From: Lactiplantibacillus daowaiensis | Lineage (GTDB): Bacteria; Bacillota; Bacilli; Lactobacillales; Lactobacillaceae | Assembly (NCBI RefSeq): GCF_005405085.1 | Contig: NZ_BJDJ01000003.1 | Span: 1-64,000, forward strand | Direction of reading: 5' to 3' | DNA length: 64,000 nucleotides | Shown: positions 54,783 to 62,747 of the stretch, in pieces | How positions within the stretch are numbered: position 1 is the stretch's first letter | Layout of the letters: each line of letters opens with the position of its first letter | The notes under the pieces: generated by a model | Seen by the model: the letters and a program-made list of their open reading frames with translations, nothing else | Told to the model about the DNA's origin: nothing | Databases searched by the model: none | Made by a program: the position numbers and the translations under genes

Positions 54783-54932
54783 ATGGCACAAAAGAAAGTT
54801 GCATTGGCATGTACGGTTTGTGGTTCACGAAACTACACGATTGATGCCAATCCGAATCGAACTCACCGCTTAGAAGTAAAGAAATTTTGTGAATTTTGTG
54901 GTCAACACACACTTCATCGTGAAACGCGGTAG
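54783..54932 (+). CDS. rpmG: 50S ribosomal protein L33 (zinc-ribbon form)
   Basis: A 49-residue protein found by direct translation: [20 protein letters not shown], then two more cysteines in FCEFCG. The CxxC pairs (C10/C13 and C36/C39) bind zinc, so this is the C+ form. GGAGG about 10 bp upstream supports ATG 54783. It is followed by secE after 11 bp, the conserved order. Confidence 0.95.
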   Translation: MAQKKVALACTVCGSRNYTIDANPNRTHRLEVKKFCEFCGQHTLHRETR

Positions 54933-54943
54933 GGGGATTTTAA

Positions 54944-55129
54944 ATGCGATTAGTTAAATTTTTTGGTCAAGTAGGACAAGAAATGAAAAAAGTAACCTGG
55001 CCAACTTGGAAAGAAAATCGACGGGATTCTTGGACCGTTATTTCGGTATCCTTGTTCTTTACGGCTTTCTTTGCCTTGTTTGATTGGATTATCCAATTAT
55101 TATTGAACATGTTAACCTCATGGCATTAA
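54944..55129 (+). CDS. secE: Preprotein translocase subunit SecE
   Basis: A 61-residue single-span membrane protein that clamps SecY in the translocon. The amphipathic FFGQVGQEMKKVTWPTWKENRRD is the family hallmark, followed by one membrane helix (VISVSLFFTAFFALFDWIIQLLL). GGGGG upstream supports ATG 54944. It sits between rpmG and nusG. Confidence 0.95.
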   Translation: MRLVKFFGQVGQEMKKVTWPTWKENRRDSWTVISVSLFFTAFFALFDWIIQLLLNMLTSWH

Positions 55130-55148
55130 TGGTCTTTTAACAAAAAAT

Positions 55149-55200
55149 TTGTTATAATATGGTTATTGAAGAAAAACTTCGTCTCGGCGAGGTTTTTTTA
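55149..55200 (+). promoter_or_regulatory. nusG promoter followed at once by a terminator-like hairpin
   Basis: Extended -10 TG-T-TATAAT (about 55150-55158). Almost from the predicted start a hairpin forms: AACTTCG (55175-55181) with CGAGGTT (55188-55194), extended by AAA/TTT and a T run. It can end the secE transcript and attenuate nusG. Confidence 0.65.
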
Positions 55201-55233
55201 TTTTACTTAAAAACACTTCAAAGGAGTTTAATC

Positions 55234-55782
55234 ATGGTCGAATCTGTTGAAAAAAAGTGGTATGTCTTACACACTTATGCTGGTTATGAAAATAAAGTTA
55301 GTTCCAACTTGGAATCACGGGCCCAATCAATGGGGATGGAAGATAACATCTTCCGCGTGGTCGTTCCCGAAGAAGAAGCACACGAAGTCAAAAATGGGAA
55401 AGATAAAGTTGAAATGAAGAAAGTCTTCCCTGGCTATGTGTTAGTTGAAATGGTCATGACCGACCAAGCTTGGTATATCGTCCGGAACACACCTGGCGTT
55501 ACTGGGTTCTTAGGGTCACATGGTCAAGGGAGTAAGCCAACTCCACTTTTACCAGAAGAAGCCGAAAACATCTTACATCAATTAGGGATGAGTGCCCGGC
55601 ATACTGAATTGAATGTTGAAGTTGGCGAACAAGTAACTATCATTGATGGTGCCTTTTCAGGGTTGACTGGTGAAGTCACTGAAATTGACAACGAAAAGAT
55701 GAAGTTAAAAGTTAACATCAACATGTTCGGTCGCGAAACAAGTACCGAATTAGACTTTGACCAAGTTGATCAAATCCAATAA
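55234..55782 (+). CDS. nusG: Transcription elongation factor NusG
   Basis: A 182-residue factor that binds RNA polymerase and affects pausing and termination. NGN domain (residues about 7-110, KKWYVLHTYAGYENKVSSNL and FPGYVLVEMVM) and C-terminal KOW domain (about 128-182, VGEQVTIIDGAFSGLTGEV). AAAGGAG 10 bp upstream fixes ATG 55234. Its leader carries a terminator-like hairpin. Confidence 0.97.
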   Translation: MVESVEKKWYVLHTYAGYENKVSSNLESRAQSMGMEDNIFRVVVPEEEAHEVKNGKDKVEMKKVFPGYVLVEMVMTDQAWYIVRNTPGVTGFLGSHGQGSKPTPLLPEEAENILHQLGMSARHTELNVEVGEQVTIIDGAFSGLTGEVTEIDNEKMKLKVNINMFGRETSTELDFDQVDQIQ

Positions 55783-55806
55783 TTTACAGTAAGCTGGTGG
55801 TCAACG

Positions 55807-56694
55807 GTGGCAGAAGTGATCTTAATCTTGCTGGCGGTCATCATTGTGGCGATCGTTAGCCGGATTACTTACAAGTTTATTCAATATGGGCGTCCGCAAC
55901 ATTTGCCCCAAGCCCCGTTACCTCAGACGGCTGATGATAGTGCCGTCACCTTATTTATCCCGGGGTATGCGGGTAATCGATTTTCATTTGGCGGTATGCT
56001 CCAACGGTTTGTGACCGGTGAGATTGCCAATAAGTCGTTAGTCGTTTTAATCGATCGGCATAATCATCCGCATGTGACGGGCCAGTTAGATAAGTATCGA
56101 CCGATGGTACAATTGGTATTTGCGACGCCACGCGTTTCCGTGCGGCAACAAGCCCAAGGTGTCCTAGCGGTAGTCAAATACTTATTGGCACATGAGCATG
56201 TGCAGACGATGAATCTCGTGGCCCATTCAATGGGTGGTGTGGTGTTGTTTCAGTATTTAACGACGGCCGCGCGGCTCGTTAATTTACCTGAAGTACGCAA
56301 AGTCGTAACGATCGGCGCGCCATTTAACGATAGTGAAGTCGGGCAAAATACTTACCCGATTGAAAATCATCCGTTAACGGCAACCGGGCCGGCAAAAACC
56401 ACGCCAGTGTACAATTACTTTTTGCGGACCTTACAACGGTTGCCCAATACGATCTCGTATTTGAATATTGCGGGTAATATTGGTGACGATGCGCAAAGCG
56501 ATGGTGCTGTGGCCTTAAACAGCGCGTTATCATTACGTTTTTTATTACGGCCCGTCGTAGATCAGTACCAAGAATTCGTTGTGCATGGTAAAAATGCGCG
56601 GCATTCACGGCTCCATGAAAATTATGAAGTTGATCGGCAAATCGTCCAGTTTTTATATCCTGAGAAAACAAAAACGGTTGCCGATGAAAAATGA
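55807..56694 (+). CDS. Membrane-anchored alpha/beta hydrolase
   Basis: A 295-residue protein with an N-terminal hydrophobic helix (about 4-20, a membrane anchor or uncleaved signal) and an alpha/beta hydrolase domain of the lipase-like group: LFIPGYAGNRFSFGGML (oxyanion region), nucleophile S141 in AHSMGG, a DDAQSDGAV segment and a final H-containing HSRLHEN. The family (DUF915-like) is common in lactobacilli; substrates are not known. The start is GTG 55807 with GGTGG upstream. Its position between nusG and rplK breaks the usual order of these genes. Confidence 0.83.
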   Translation: MAEVILILLAVIIVAIVSRITYKFIQYGRPQHLPQAPLPQTADDSAVTLFIPGYAGNRFSFGGMLQRFVTGEIANKSLVVLIDRHNHPHVTGQLDKYRPMVQLVFATPRVSVRQQAQGVLAVVKYLLAHEHVQTMNLVAHSMGGVVLFQYLTTAARLVNLPEVRKVVTIGAPFNDSEVGQNTYPIENHPLTATGPAKTTPVYNYFLRTLQRLPNTISYLNIAGNIGDDAQSDGAVALNSALSLRFLLRPVVDQYQEFVVHGKNARHSRLHENYEVDRQIVQFLYPEKTKTVADEK

Positions 56695-56706
56695 ATATGA
56701 TACAAT
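56678..56706 (+). promoter_or_regulatory. rplK-rplA promoter
   Basis: TTGCCG (56678-56683), 17 bp, TACAAT (56701-56706), with a TGA extension. It lies at the very end of the hydrolase gene. Confidence 0.75.
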
Positions 56707-56736
56707 AGCGTTTGTGCGTCACGTATGCACGTTTAC

Positions 56737-56770
56737 GTGGGAGGAGCAAAAACTCAGCTCCATTTACCAC
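56737..56770 (+). promoter_or_regulatory. L1-binding-like hairpin in the rplK leader
   Basis: GTGGGAGG opens the motif, CTCC (56758-56761) closes the inner stem, ATTTA forms an asymmetric loop and CCAC (56767-56770) closes the base. It has the form of the L1 site on 23S rRNA and on L1-regulated mRNAs. A second copy precedes rplA. Confidence 0.7.
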
Positions 56771-56795
56771 ATCACGGACTAAGGAGGAATGTCTC

Positions 56796-57221
56796 GTGGC
56801 TAAAAAAGTAGCTAACGTTGTTAAATTACAAATTCCTGCGGGCAAAGCAACACCTGCTCCACCAGTTGGCCCAGCATTAGGTCAAGCAGGTATCAATATC
56901 ATGGGTTTCACAAAGGATTTCAATGCTCGTACCGCTGACCAAGCTGGTATGATCATCCCTGTTGTGATCACGGTTTATGAAGATCGTTCATTCGACTTTA
57001 TTACCAAGACCCCACCTGCTGCCGTTCTTTTAAAGAAAGCTGCCGGTGTTGAACATGGTTCTGGTGAACCTAACACGAAGAAGGTTGCTACGGTAACCGA
57101 AGCGCAAGTTAAGGAAATCGCCGAAACTAAAATGCAAGATCTAAACGCAGCTGACGTAGAAGCAGCTATGCGCATGATCGAAGGTACTGCTCGGAGTATG
57201 GGATTCACCGTCGAAGGCTAA
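56796..57221 (+). CDS. rplK: 50S ribosomal protein L11
   Basis: A 141-residue protein of the GTPase-associated centre. [23 protein letters not shown] opens it, as in all L11 proteins, and the C-terminal rRNA-binding domain (about 75-141) follows. The start is GTG 56796 with AAGGAGG upstream; the frame is open to 56712 but that part is the leader. rplA follows after 99 bp. Confidence 0.97.
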   Translation: MAKKVANVVKLQIPAGKATPAPPVGPALGQAGINIMGFTKDFNARTADQAGMIIPVVITVYEDRSFDFITKTPPAAVLLKKAAGVEHGSGEPNTKKVATVTEAQVKEIAETKMQDLNAADVEAAMRMIEGTARSMGFTVEG

Positions 57222-57269
57222 TTCAGTACTGAGAGTATGTCGGACACTTCACTAAAATGAATGTGTCAA

Positions 57270-57296
57270 GTGGGAGGAAATCTCCGTTTGAACCAC
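57270..57296 (+). promoter_or_regulatory. L1-binding-like hairpin before rplA
   Basis: GTGGGAGGA (57270-57278), TCTCC (57281-57285), GTTTGA as asymmetric loop, ACCAC (57292-57296). Nearly the same as 56737-56770. A small imperfect hairpin (GACACTTCA with TGAATGTGTC, 57243-57268) comes just before it. Confidence 0.7.
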
Positions 57297-57320
57297 ATTT
57301 GCAAGGAGGAAAACACTTAG

Positions 57321-58010
57321 ATGGCAAAGAAAAGTAAACAATACCAAGAAGCCGCTAAGCTCGTTGATCGTGACAAAGCTTACGATGTAACCGAAGCGGT
57401 AGACTTGGTTAAAAAAATGGATTTCGCAAAATTTGATGCAACTGTTGAAGTTGCCTTCAAATTAAACGTTGATACAAAGCAAGCTGACCAACAACTTCGT
57501 GGTGCAGTTGTCTTACCTAACGGTACTGGTAAAGAACAAACAGTTATCGTTTTTGCTAAAGGCGACAAGGCTAAAGAAGCTGAAGCAGCTGGCGCTGACG
57601 TCGTTGGTGAAGCTGACTTAGTTAGCCGTATCCAAGACGGTTGGTTAGATTTCGACGTTGCAATCGCAACCCCAGACATGATGGCCCAAGTTGGTCGTTT
57701 AGGTCGGGTACTTGGACCTAAAGGTTTAATGCCTAACCCTAAGACTGGTACGGTTACGATGGACGTTGCTAAAGCGGTTAGCGATTCAAAAGCTGGTAAG
57801 GTGACTTACCGGACCGACCGTGATGGTAACGTGCACGTTCCTGTTGGCAAGGTATCATTTGATACTGACAAGTTAGTTGGCAACTTCAAGACAATTGAAG
57901 ACGTCATCGTTAAAGCTCGTCCAGCCTCAGTACGTGGGACTTTCATCCAAAACTTAGTTGTAACTTCAACCTTCACTCCAGCAGTTCGGGTTGACTTAGC
58001 GACATTTTAA
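57321..58010 (+). CDS. rplA: 50S ribosomal protein L1
   Basis: A 229-residue protein of the L1 stalk, binding helix 76-78 of 23S rRNA, and in many bacteria the translational repressor of its own operon. [21 protein letters not shown] is the family signature near residue 125. GCAAGGAGGA upstream supports ATG 57321. Two RNA motifs resembling its binding site lie before rplK and rplA. Confidence 0.97.
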   Translation: MAKKSKQYQEAAKLVDRDKAYDVTEAVDLVKKMDFAKFDATVEVAFKLNVDTKQADQQLRGAVVLPNGTGKEQTVIVFAKGDKAKEAEAAGADVVGEADLVSRIQDGWLDFDVAIATPDMMAQVGRLGRVLGPKGLMPNPKTGTVTMDVAKAVSDSKAGKVTYRTDRDGNVHVPVGKVSFDTDKLVGNFKTIEDVIVKARPASVRGTFIQNLVVTSTFTPAVRVDLATF

Positions 58011-58032
58011 GGATTAAATTTTCTGAAAACAA

Positions 58033-58061
58033 TTGACCCCTTGGTAGATCTGTGATAGATT
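58033..58061 (+). promoter_or_regulatory. rplJ-rplL promoter
   Basis: TTGACC (58033-58038), 17 bp, TAGATT (58056-58061) with TG extension. Confidence 0.75.
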
Positions 58062-58065
58062 ACTA

Positions 58066-58190
58066 GAGGTTAAGTAATATCTCTACCTAAGACTCAGGCG
58101 GCTGAAAAGCCTTAATCTGATACCTGCCGAGGACATTGTTTTTTCTCTATGTCTTGGTGGACATAGGGATTTTTTTATAAATCCCTGAAC
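58066..58190 (+). promoter_or_regulatory. L10 leader with attenuator hairpin
   Basis: The leader contains the segments of the known L10 leader: AAGACTCAGGCGGCTGAAAAG, then CTGATACCTGCCGAGG, upstream of rplJ. A terminator-like hairpin CTATGTC/GACATAG (58147-58153 with 58160-58166) with a T run follows. L10 with L7/L12 binds this RNA and limits its own operon. Confidence 0.9.
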
Positions 58191-58213
58191 CAAAATTCTG
58201 GGAGGTGAATCTG

Positions 58214-58717
58214 TTGAGTAAAGAAACTGTTGCTTTAAAAGCAAAAGAAGTTGAAGAAGTCACAGAACAATTGAAGAGCGCCGTATCTGCTATCGTTGTA
58301 GATTACCGTGGTTTAACAGTTGAACAAGTTACTGACTTACGTAAGCAATTACGTGAAGCTGGTGTTAAGATGCGCGTTATCAAGAACAAAATCATGGTGC
58401 GTGCAGCTGAAAAAGCTGGTTATGCTGACTTAAATGATGTTTTCTCTGGTCCTACTGCCGTTGCCTTCTCTGAAGAAGACCCAGTTGCACCAGCTAAGAT
58501 TTTAGCTAACTTCGCAAAGACTGCCGATGCCCTACAATTAAAGGGTGGTATGATCGAAGGTAAAGTTGCAACGCTTGAAGAAGTTCAAGAATACGCTACG
58601 ATGCCATCACGTGAAGAATTATTGGCTACTATCGCTAACATGTTACAAGCACCTGTTCGTAACGTGGCATACGCTGTTAAGGCGGTTGCTGAAAAGGGCG
58701 ACGAAGACGCAGCTTAG
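58214..58717 (+). CDS. rplJ: 50S ribosomal protein L10
   Basis: A 167-residue protein that anchors the L7/L12 dimers on the ribosome. The N-terminal rRNA-binding half contains [24 protein letters not shown], and the C-terminal helix (after about residue 135) binds L7/L12. The start is TTG 58214: GGGAGGTG lies 7 bp upstream and includes an in-frame GTG (58205) that is part of the site. rplL follows after 55 bp. Confidence 0.96.
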   Translation: MSKETVALKAKEVEEVTEQLKSAVSAIVVDYRGLTVEQVTDLRKQLREAGVKMRVIKNKIMVRAAEKAGYADLNDVFSGPTAVAFSEEDPVAPAKILANFAKTADALQLKGGMIEGKVATLEEVQEYATMPSREELLATIANMLQAPVRNVAYAVKAVAEKGDEDAA

Positions 58718-58772
58718 GCTGACGTTGTGCGAAAATAAAAAAATTAATTTCACCTAAATGGAGGAACACAAA

Positions 58773-59141
58773 ATGGCTTTTGATAAAGATAGTATTATTG
58801 CTTCATTAAAAGAAGCATCAATCTCAGATTTAAACGACTTAGTTAAGGCTATCGAAGAAGAATTCGATGTCTCAGCTTCAGCTCCAGTTGCTGTTGCTGG
58901 TGCTGCTGGTGCCGATGCTGGTGCTGCTAAGGACTCATACGATGTTGAATTAACTGAATCCGGTGACCAAAAGGTTAAAGCTATCAAGGCTGTCCGCGAT
59001 ATCACTGGTCTTGGCTTGAAAGACGCTAAGGGTCTTGTTGACAACGTACCTTCACTTGTTAAAGAAGGCGTTTCAGAAGACGAAGCTAACGACATCAAGG
59101 CTAAGCTTGAAGAAGTTGGTGGCGTTGTAACCCTTAAGTAG
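58773..59141 (+). CDS. rplL: 50S ribosomal protein L7/L12
   Basis: A 122-residue acidic stalk protein: N-terminal dimerisation part (to about 35), an Ala- and Gly-rich hinge (about 38-55) and the C-terminal factor-binding domain with [31 protein letters not shown] upstream supports ATG 58773. Last host gene before the prophage. Confidence 0.97.
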   Translation: MAFDKDSIIASLKEASISDLNDLVKAIEEEFDVSASAPVAVAGAAGADAGAAKDSYDVELTESGDQKVKAIKAVRDITGLGLKDAKGLVDNVPSLVKEGVSEDEANDIKAKLEEVGGVVTLK

Positions 59142-59165
59142 TCAAATACTTTTGGTAACTACATC

Positions 59166-59209
59166 AGCCCGCACAAACCATTGCAAAATGGCCTGTGCGG
59201 GCTTTTTTT
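59166..59209 (+). terminator. Terminator of rplJ-rplL
   Basis: AGCCCGCACA (59166-59175) pairs with TGTGCGGGCT (59194-59203), then a T run. Confidence 0.93.
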
Positions 59210-59248
59210 ATACATAAATTTTTGAATAGAAGTTGATACACGCTGGTG

Positions 59249-59287
59249 AAAAAATGGTACCAACTTGGTACAAAAAAATGGTACCAA
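59249..59287. repeat. Repeats at the left prophage boundary
   Basis: ATGGTACCAA occurs twice (59254-59263 and 59278-59287), each after an A run, with TTGGTAC in between (59265-59271). They lie between the rplL terminator and the integrase stop and could be integrase arm sites or part of attL. Confidence 0.6.
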
Positions 59288-59291
59288 GTAG

Positions 59292-59320
59292 AATAGACAT
59301 TTTAGGCGTTTTTGTCTATT
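59292..59320. terminator. Hairpin at the end of the integrase gene
   Basis: AATAGACA pairs with TGTCTATT around the integrase stop. No T run on the minus strand, so termination is uncertain. Confidence 0.4.
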
Positions 59321-60498
59321 TTGTTATCGACTAGTAAAGTAGGCTGCATACCGTCAAACACATTCAGCGCGCCGCGCACATTTTCACGAGTATAGCTTTG
59401 AGTCATCTTAAGTGATGAGTGGCCAAGCCAGTGCATGACGTCAGTTTCAACTTGCCCACTGGTCATAGCCATGGTTGCAAAGTAGTGTCTGAAAACATGG
59501 GGATGAACGTGAATGCCGGTTTCTTTTTGTACTTTTTCAAGCAGTTTATTGGGATAAGCGGGGTAGACGGGCATACCCGTTTTGTCGTTGACCAGCAAGA
59601 AACTATCCTCCGTGATATGACGATTGACGCGTGCACAAATATTTTTGCTAGCCGTTATCATATACCTACATAATTTTTCCATTTCCCCACGGACGTAAAT
59701 AGTTCGATAACTGCTTTCATTTTTAAGCGCACCGCCGTTAATTTCCCCACGAGTACGCCCAGTTGAAAAGGTGATTGCGCAAATGTCTTCACCGTTCCAT
59801 TTATCGAATTTGAAAGAGCTGTATCGCAGTCCTACGAGTTCCTCACGCCGTTCACCTAAAGTTAGAAGTAAAATCATTCCGTATTTATAAGGTGAGAAAA
59901 TTTCTTTGGCTTTTTTCATGATCGTATCAAAATCCTTTTCATTTAAAGAAACGTCAGCAGGTTGGGCACCACCGTCAATTGAAATACTACGAAGCTTGTT
60001 TTTGGGTATCACGTCATTTAGTTCCGCGTCATTCATGATGATCTGCATTAAAGAGTTAGTGGTTACTATTGTATTTTTGGCATAGCCTTTTTTTATCAAG
60101 CCATCAATAAAGTGCTGGTACGATTGCCGTGTAATATCGCTAAGCCGTTTCTTGCCAAAGATAGGGGATAAATGATTTTTCCAGTATGCTTCTTTTTGCA
60201 GCACTGTGTTTGGCCGCCATTTTCCAAGTTCAACGTTACGTTTTTTAATTTTCTGATAGTACGATTCTAAAGTCACATCACCCGTCAGTGACTCCGTTAG
60301 TTCGCCAGCACTTAACTTAGCCTCAAATTGCTTTAGTGATATATCAGCCTCACGCCAGTTAGTAAAGCCGGATTTAGACCAGTAAACTGTTTTGTGATCC
60401 GCGTTAGTATAGCCGCGGCGGATTCCGTATTTTTTACCCTTTTTGGTTTCATATTCAAATAATCCGGGGTGTTTCTTTAGTGCCTTCCAGCCTCGCAT
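59302..60498 (-). CDS. int: Prophage tyrosine integrase
   Basis: A 398-residue site-specific recombinase: N-terminal AP2-like arm-binding domain (about 1-55, KKHPGLFEYETKKGKKYGIRRG), core-binding SAM-like domain (about 75-160), catalytic domain (about 180-385) with Arg in GERREELVGLRY, HVFRHYFAT and GHSSLKMTQSYT holding the catalytic Tyr. AAAGGA 8 bp upstream on the minus strand favours the ATG at 60498. It points toward rplL, so attL should lie in 59210-59300. The same place is used by a known L. plantarum prophage, by my recollection. Confidence 0.93.
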   Translation of the reverse strand: MRGWKALKKHPGLFEYETKKGKKYGIRRGYTNADHKTVYWSKSGFTNWREADISLKQFEAKLSAGELTESLTGDVTLESYYQKIKKRNVELGKWRPNTVLQKEAYWKNHLSPIFGKKRLSDITRQSYQHFIDGLIKKGYAKNTIVTTNSLMQIIMNDAELNDVIPKNKLRSISIDGGAQPADVSLNEKDFDTIMKKAKEIFSPYKYGMILLLTLGERREELVGLRYSSFKFDKWNGEDICAITFSTGRTRGEINGGALKNESSYRTIYVRGEMEKLCRYMITASKNICARVNRHITEDSFLLVNDKTGMPVYPAYPNKLLEKVQKETGIHVHPHVFRHYFATMAMTSGQVETDVMHWLGHSSLKMTQSYTRENVRGALNVFDGMQPTLLVDNKIDKNA

Positions 60499-60576
60499 AT
60501 AAATCATCCTTTCATGAACATGTGTTCTTTTTACAATTAAATCAAAGGCCCTTAGTAGCAGGGCCTCCACAATATC

Positions 60577-61476
60577 TTATTTACTGATACGGTCAACGAT
60601 AATATCAGTTTTTAAATCCTTACCATTAAGCGTAACGGTGTTTTCTAGCACTGATCCGTACACGGTGATATGGTCGCCTTCATGAATTGGGGTGGCTTCC
60701 ATAGTGTCAATATCAATTTCCGTTACGCTACCGTGTCCCTCAGAATATCCCGATGAAGAATACTTGTCTTTAGGGGCGATGACAACATAGTACATATTTT
60801 TGTCGTCCGGATTCTTTTGAATATACATAACCGTTCCGGATGTTTTAATCAATTTTGAATCATATTTATAAGGGTCTTCCGTGATAGACGAAAGGCTAAC
60901 GTATTTGTAATTTAAGCCGGTTTGTTTTGTATCACTCTTTTTACTTGATTCCTTTTTAGCGCTGGCCTTTTTGGCCTTAGATTCAGATACTGATTTAGCC
61001 TTACTTGATGCGATTCTTTCACTAGAAGCTTTAGCCTTGCTGGAAGCAGCGGCTTTACTTGATGCTTTAGCCTCACTGGCAACTTTGGCCTTACTACTTG
61101 CTGTTTTGTTAGCGGCGCGTTTCTTAGAAGCCGATGCGGCTTTTTCACTTGAAACGGTACGTTGACTTGATGCTACTTTAGATTCAGATACCTTTTTAGC
61201 ACTGGCACGTTTTTCCGATGCGAGTTTTTCTCTCTTTTCGGATGCAGCGTCCGCCTTATCTTGTTTATCCTGGGCCGCTTGTTGTGCTGGTGTCATGGTT
61301 GCACCGGTAGCAAAAGCAAGTACCGGTACAGCTATGAAGGATGCTAAGACAATCCAACCAGTTAGAAATTGCCAAAAGTGTTTATGAAGCACCTTTTTAA
61401 TAATCCAAGCTATCGCAAAAACAAATAGTGCGATTATTGAAATCCCCGTTAGAAGCATAAATATATTTGAAACCAT
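60577..61476 (-). CDS. Prophage membrane protein with charged repeat region and C-terminal domain
   Basis: A 299-residue protein with two N-terminal membrane helices (about 3-28 and 37-57), a long Lys-, Ala- and Ser-rich region (about 62-190, repeats of the AxSKAKASS type) likely to span the cell wall or form a coil, and a C-terminal domain (about 195-299) with KTSGTVMYIQKN and GDHITVYGSV, resembling an OB fold. It lies between integrase and ImmA in the lysogeny module, where superinfection-exclusion genes are often found. That role is inference; I know no firm family name. Confidence 0.75.
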   Translation of the reverse strand: MVSNIFMLLTGISIIALFVFAIAWIIKKVLHKHFWQFLTGWIVLASFIAVPVLAFATGATMTPAQQAAQDKQDKADAASEKREKLASEKRASAKKVSESKVASSQRTVSSEKAASASKKRAANKTASSKAKVASEAKASSKAAASSKAKASSERIASSKAKSVSESKAKKASAKKESSKKSDTKQTGLNYKYVSLSSITEDPYKYDSKLIKTSGTVMYIQKNPDDKNMYYVVIAPKDKYSSSGYSEGHGSVTEIDIDTMEATPIHEGDHITVYGSVLENTVTLNGKDLKTDIIVDRISK

Positions 61477-61499
61477 TCTAAAAATTCCTCCAAAATAAG

Positions 61500-61943
61500 T
61501 TAGTTAAAAAACAAATCGAAAAATTCTTGTGGCACCCCGTATGCCAACTGTAAATCTTTAAAGCTATCGGGACGTTCCCCATATTGTTCTTGATAAAGTG
61601 CGGTCAAGTCGCTGCACGCAAATGCGTTGGCCTGATACTCCATTTTATTTTGTAGCTGGTTACTTACCGTATATAGCGCTACACAATCCGTATGATCTAA
61701 GCCATGATCCAATTCGTGAGCCAGCACAGTATAGCGTGTTGGTAATTCTCTAATTTTGTCTGATAACGCGATATACACGTCACCCAGATAGCTAGTCGTA
61801 CATAATCCCTGTAACTTACCTATATCAGCATATCGAACATGGTAGCCTAGTCCGCTTGCAATTTTAAAAGGGTCGAAAGTGCCAAATTGTTTGGCTAGCT
61901 GATGACTACGAAGGTAAGTCTTGTAACTCGTGTTGCCTTTCAT
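61500..61943 (-). CDS. ImmA/IrrE-family metallopeptidase
   Basis: A 147-residue protein with zinc motif HELDH (76-80) in YTVLAHELDHGLDHTD and a further Glu in YQANAFA. ImmA peptidases cleave the phage or element repressor on DNA damage, allowing induction, as in ICEBs1. It starts 8 bp after the repressor stop on the same strand, so the two are co-expressed. Length is usual. Confidence 0.92.
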   Translation of the reverse strand: MKGNTSYKTYLRSHQLAKQFGTFDPFKIASGLGYHVRYADIGKLQGLCTTSYLGDVYIALSDKIRELPTRYTVLAHELDHGLDHTDCVALYTVSNQLQNKMEYQANAFACSDLTALYQEQYGERPDSFKDLQLAYGVPQEFFDLFFN

Positions 61944-61951
61944 AGAAACAC

Positions 61952-62341
61952 CTACTTCTTACCCTCATTTTTCATCTTTTGTTTTTCTTCCCAGAAAATT
62001 CCCGTTATAAATGCCCGGACTTTTTGACGTGTTTCTTTGTCTAAGTCAATTCCTTGAAAACCCATCGGGATGTTTGACTGTAAATACTGATCCAAATCAA
62101 TTTTATCTTTTTCAGACGCCCATGAAGGAACCGTATTAATATCTTCATATTTTCCAAGTAAATAGTCAGTTGAAACATTGAAAAAATTTGAAATGTTGAT
62201 TATATCTTCATCCTTAATTGCTCTTGAGTCGGTTTCCCACATGCCAACGGTACTAGAACTCACATGTAATGCTTTAGCCAAAGCAACTTGGCTAAGATTT
62301 TTTGATTTTCTTAATTCAGCGATGCGTTGACCTTTTGTCAC
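61952..62341 (-). CDS. Prophage CI-like repressor (XRE family)
   Basis: A 129-residue protein with an N-terminal XRE helix-turn-helix (about 3-60, LSQVALAKALHVSSSTVGMWETDSRAI) and a short C-terminal part without the LexA-type self-cleavage domain, the form that pairs with ImmA. GGAG 8-9 bp upstream on the minus strand favours GTG at 62341; GTG at 62350 overlaps that site. It should hold the lysogenic state by binding the operators at 62377-62467. Confidence 0.92.
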   Translation of the reverse strand: MTKGQRIAELRKSKNLSQVALAKALHVSSSTVGMWETDSRAIKDEDIINISNFFNVSTDYLLGKYEDINTVPSWASEKDKIDLDQYLQSNIPMGFQGIDLDKETRQKVRAFITGIFWEEKQKMKNEGKK

Positions 62342-62367
62342 AATTATCACTCCTAGTATTTATTTCA

Positions 62368-62467
62368 ATGATACTATCACTTAGAGTGAAAGTTAATTGT
62401 TTTTAGCTATTTTCACTCTAAGTGTTGACAATCACTCTTAGTGGTTGTATATTATTCACGTAGAGTG
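62368..62467. promoter_or_regulatory. Lysogeny switch: two divergent promoters and four operators
   Basis: Repeats of CACTNTNAGTG form: CACTTAGAGTG (62378-62388), CACTCTAAGTG (62414-62424), CACTCTTAGTG (62433-62443), CACGTAGAGTG (62457-62467). Rightward promoter TTGACA (62425-62430), 17 bp, TATATT (62448-62453), with the third operator in its spacer. Leftward promoter TTAACT (complement of 62391-62396), 17 bp, TATCAT (complement of 62368-62373), with the first operator in its spacer. Confidence 0.9.
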
Positions 62468-62485
62468 ATGAAGGGAGGTAATGAA

Positions 62486-62710
62486 ATGAATAATCTACAA
62501 AAGATACGTCATAGTAAAAATTTGACTCAGCAGGATGCTGCAAAAGCTATTGGTATCAGTTATTCAACCTTAACCAAAGTTGAAAATGGTTATCGTGGCG
62601 CATCTAAAGAAACCATGGAAAAGTTTTCAAATTTTTATGACAAATCAGTAGACTATCTTTTTTTCTCCAATTCAATCACGGAGAGTGAACGAAAAGAGGT
62701 CGCTAAGTGA
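62486..62710 (+). CDS. Cro-like XRE regulator
   Basis: A 74-residue helix-turn-helix protein (LQKIRHSKNLTQQDAAKAIGISYSTLTKVENGYRGAS) expressed from the rightward promoter. It lies opposite the CI-like gene and should favour lytic growth. AAGGGAGG at 62471-62478 fixes ATG 62486. Confidence 0.9.
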   Translation: MNNLQKIRHSKNLTQQDAAKAIGISYSTLTKVENGYRGASKETMEKFSNFYDKSVDYLFFSNSITESERKEVAK

Positions 62711-62747
62711 TTGCTATTAAGTTTTCAAAGAACGGAGGTGAAACAGT

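Noticed and set aside
56712-56795. N-terminal extension of rplK
   Set aside because: The segment is the leader with the L1-like hairpin; L11 proteins begin at the GTG 56796.
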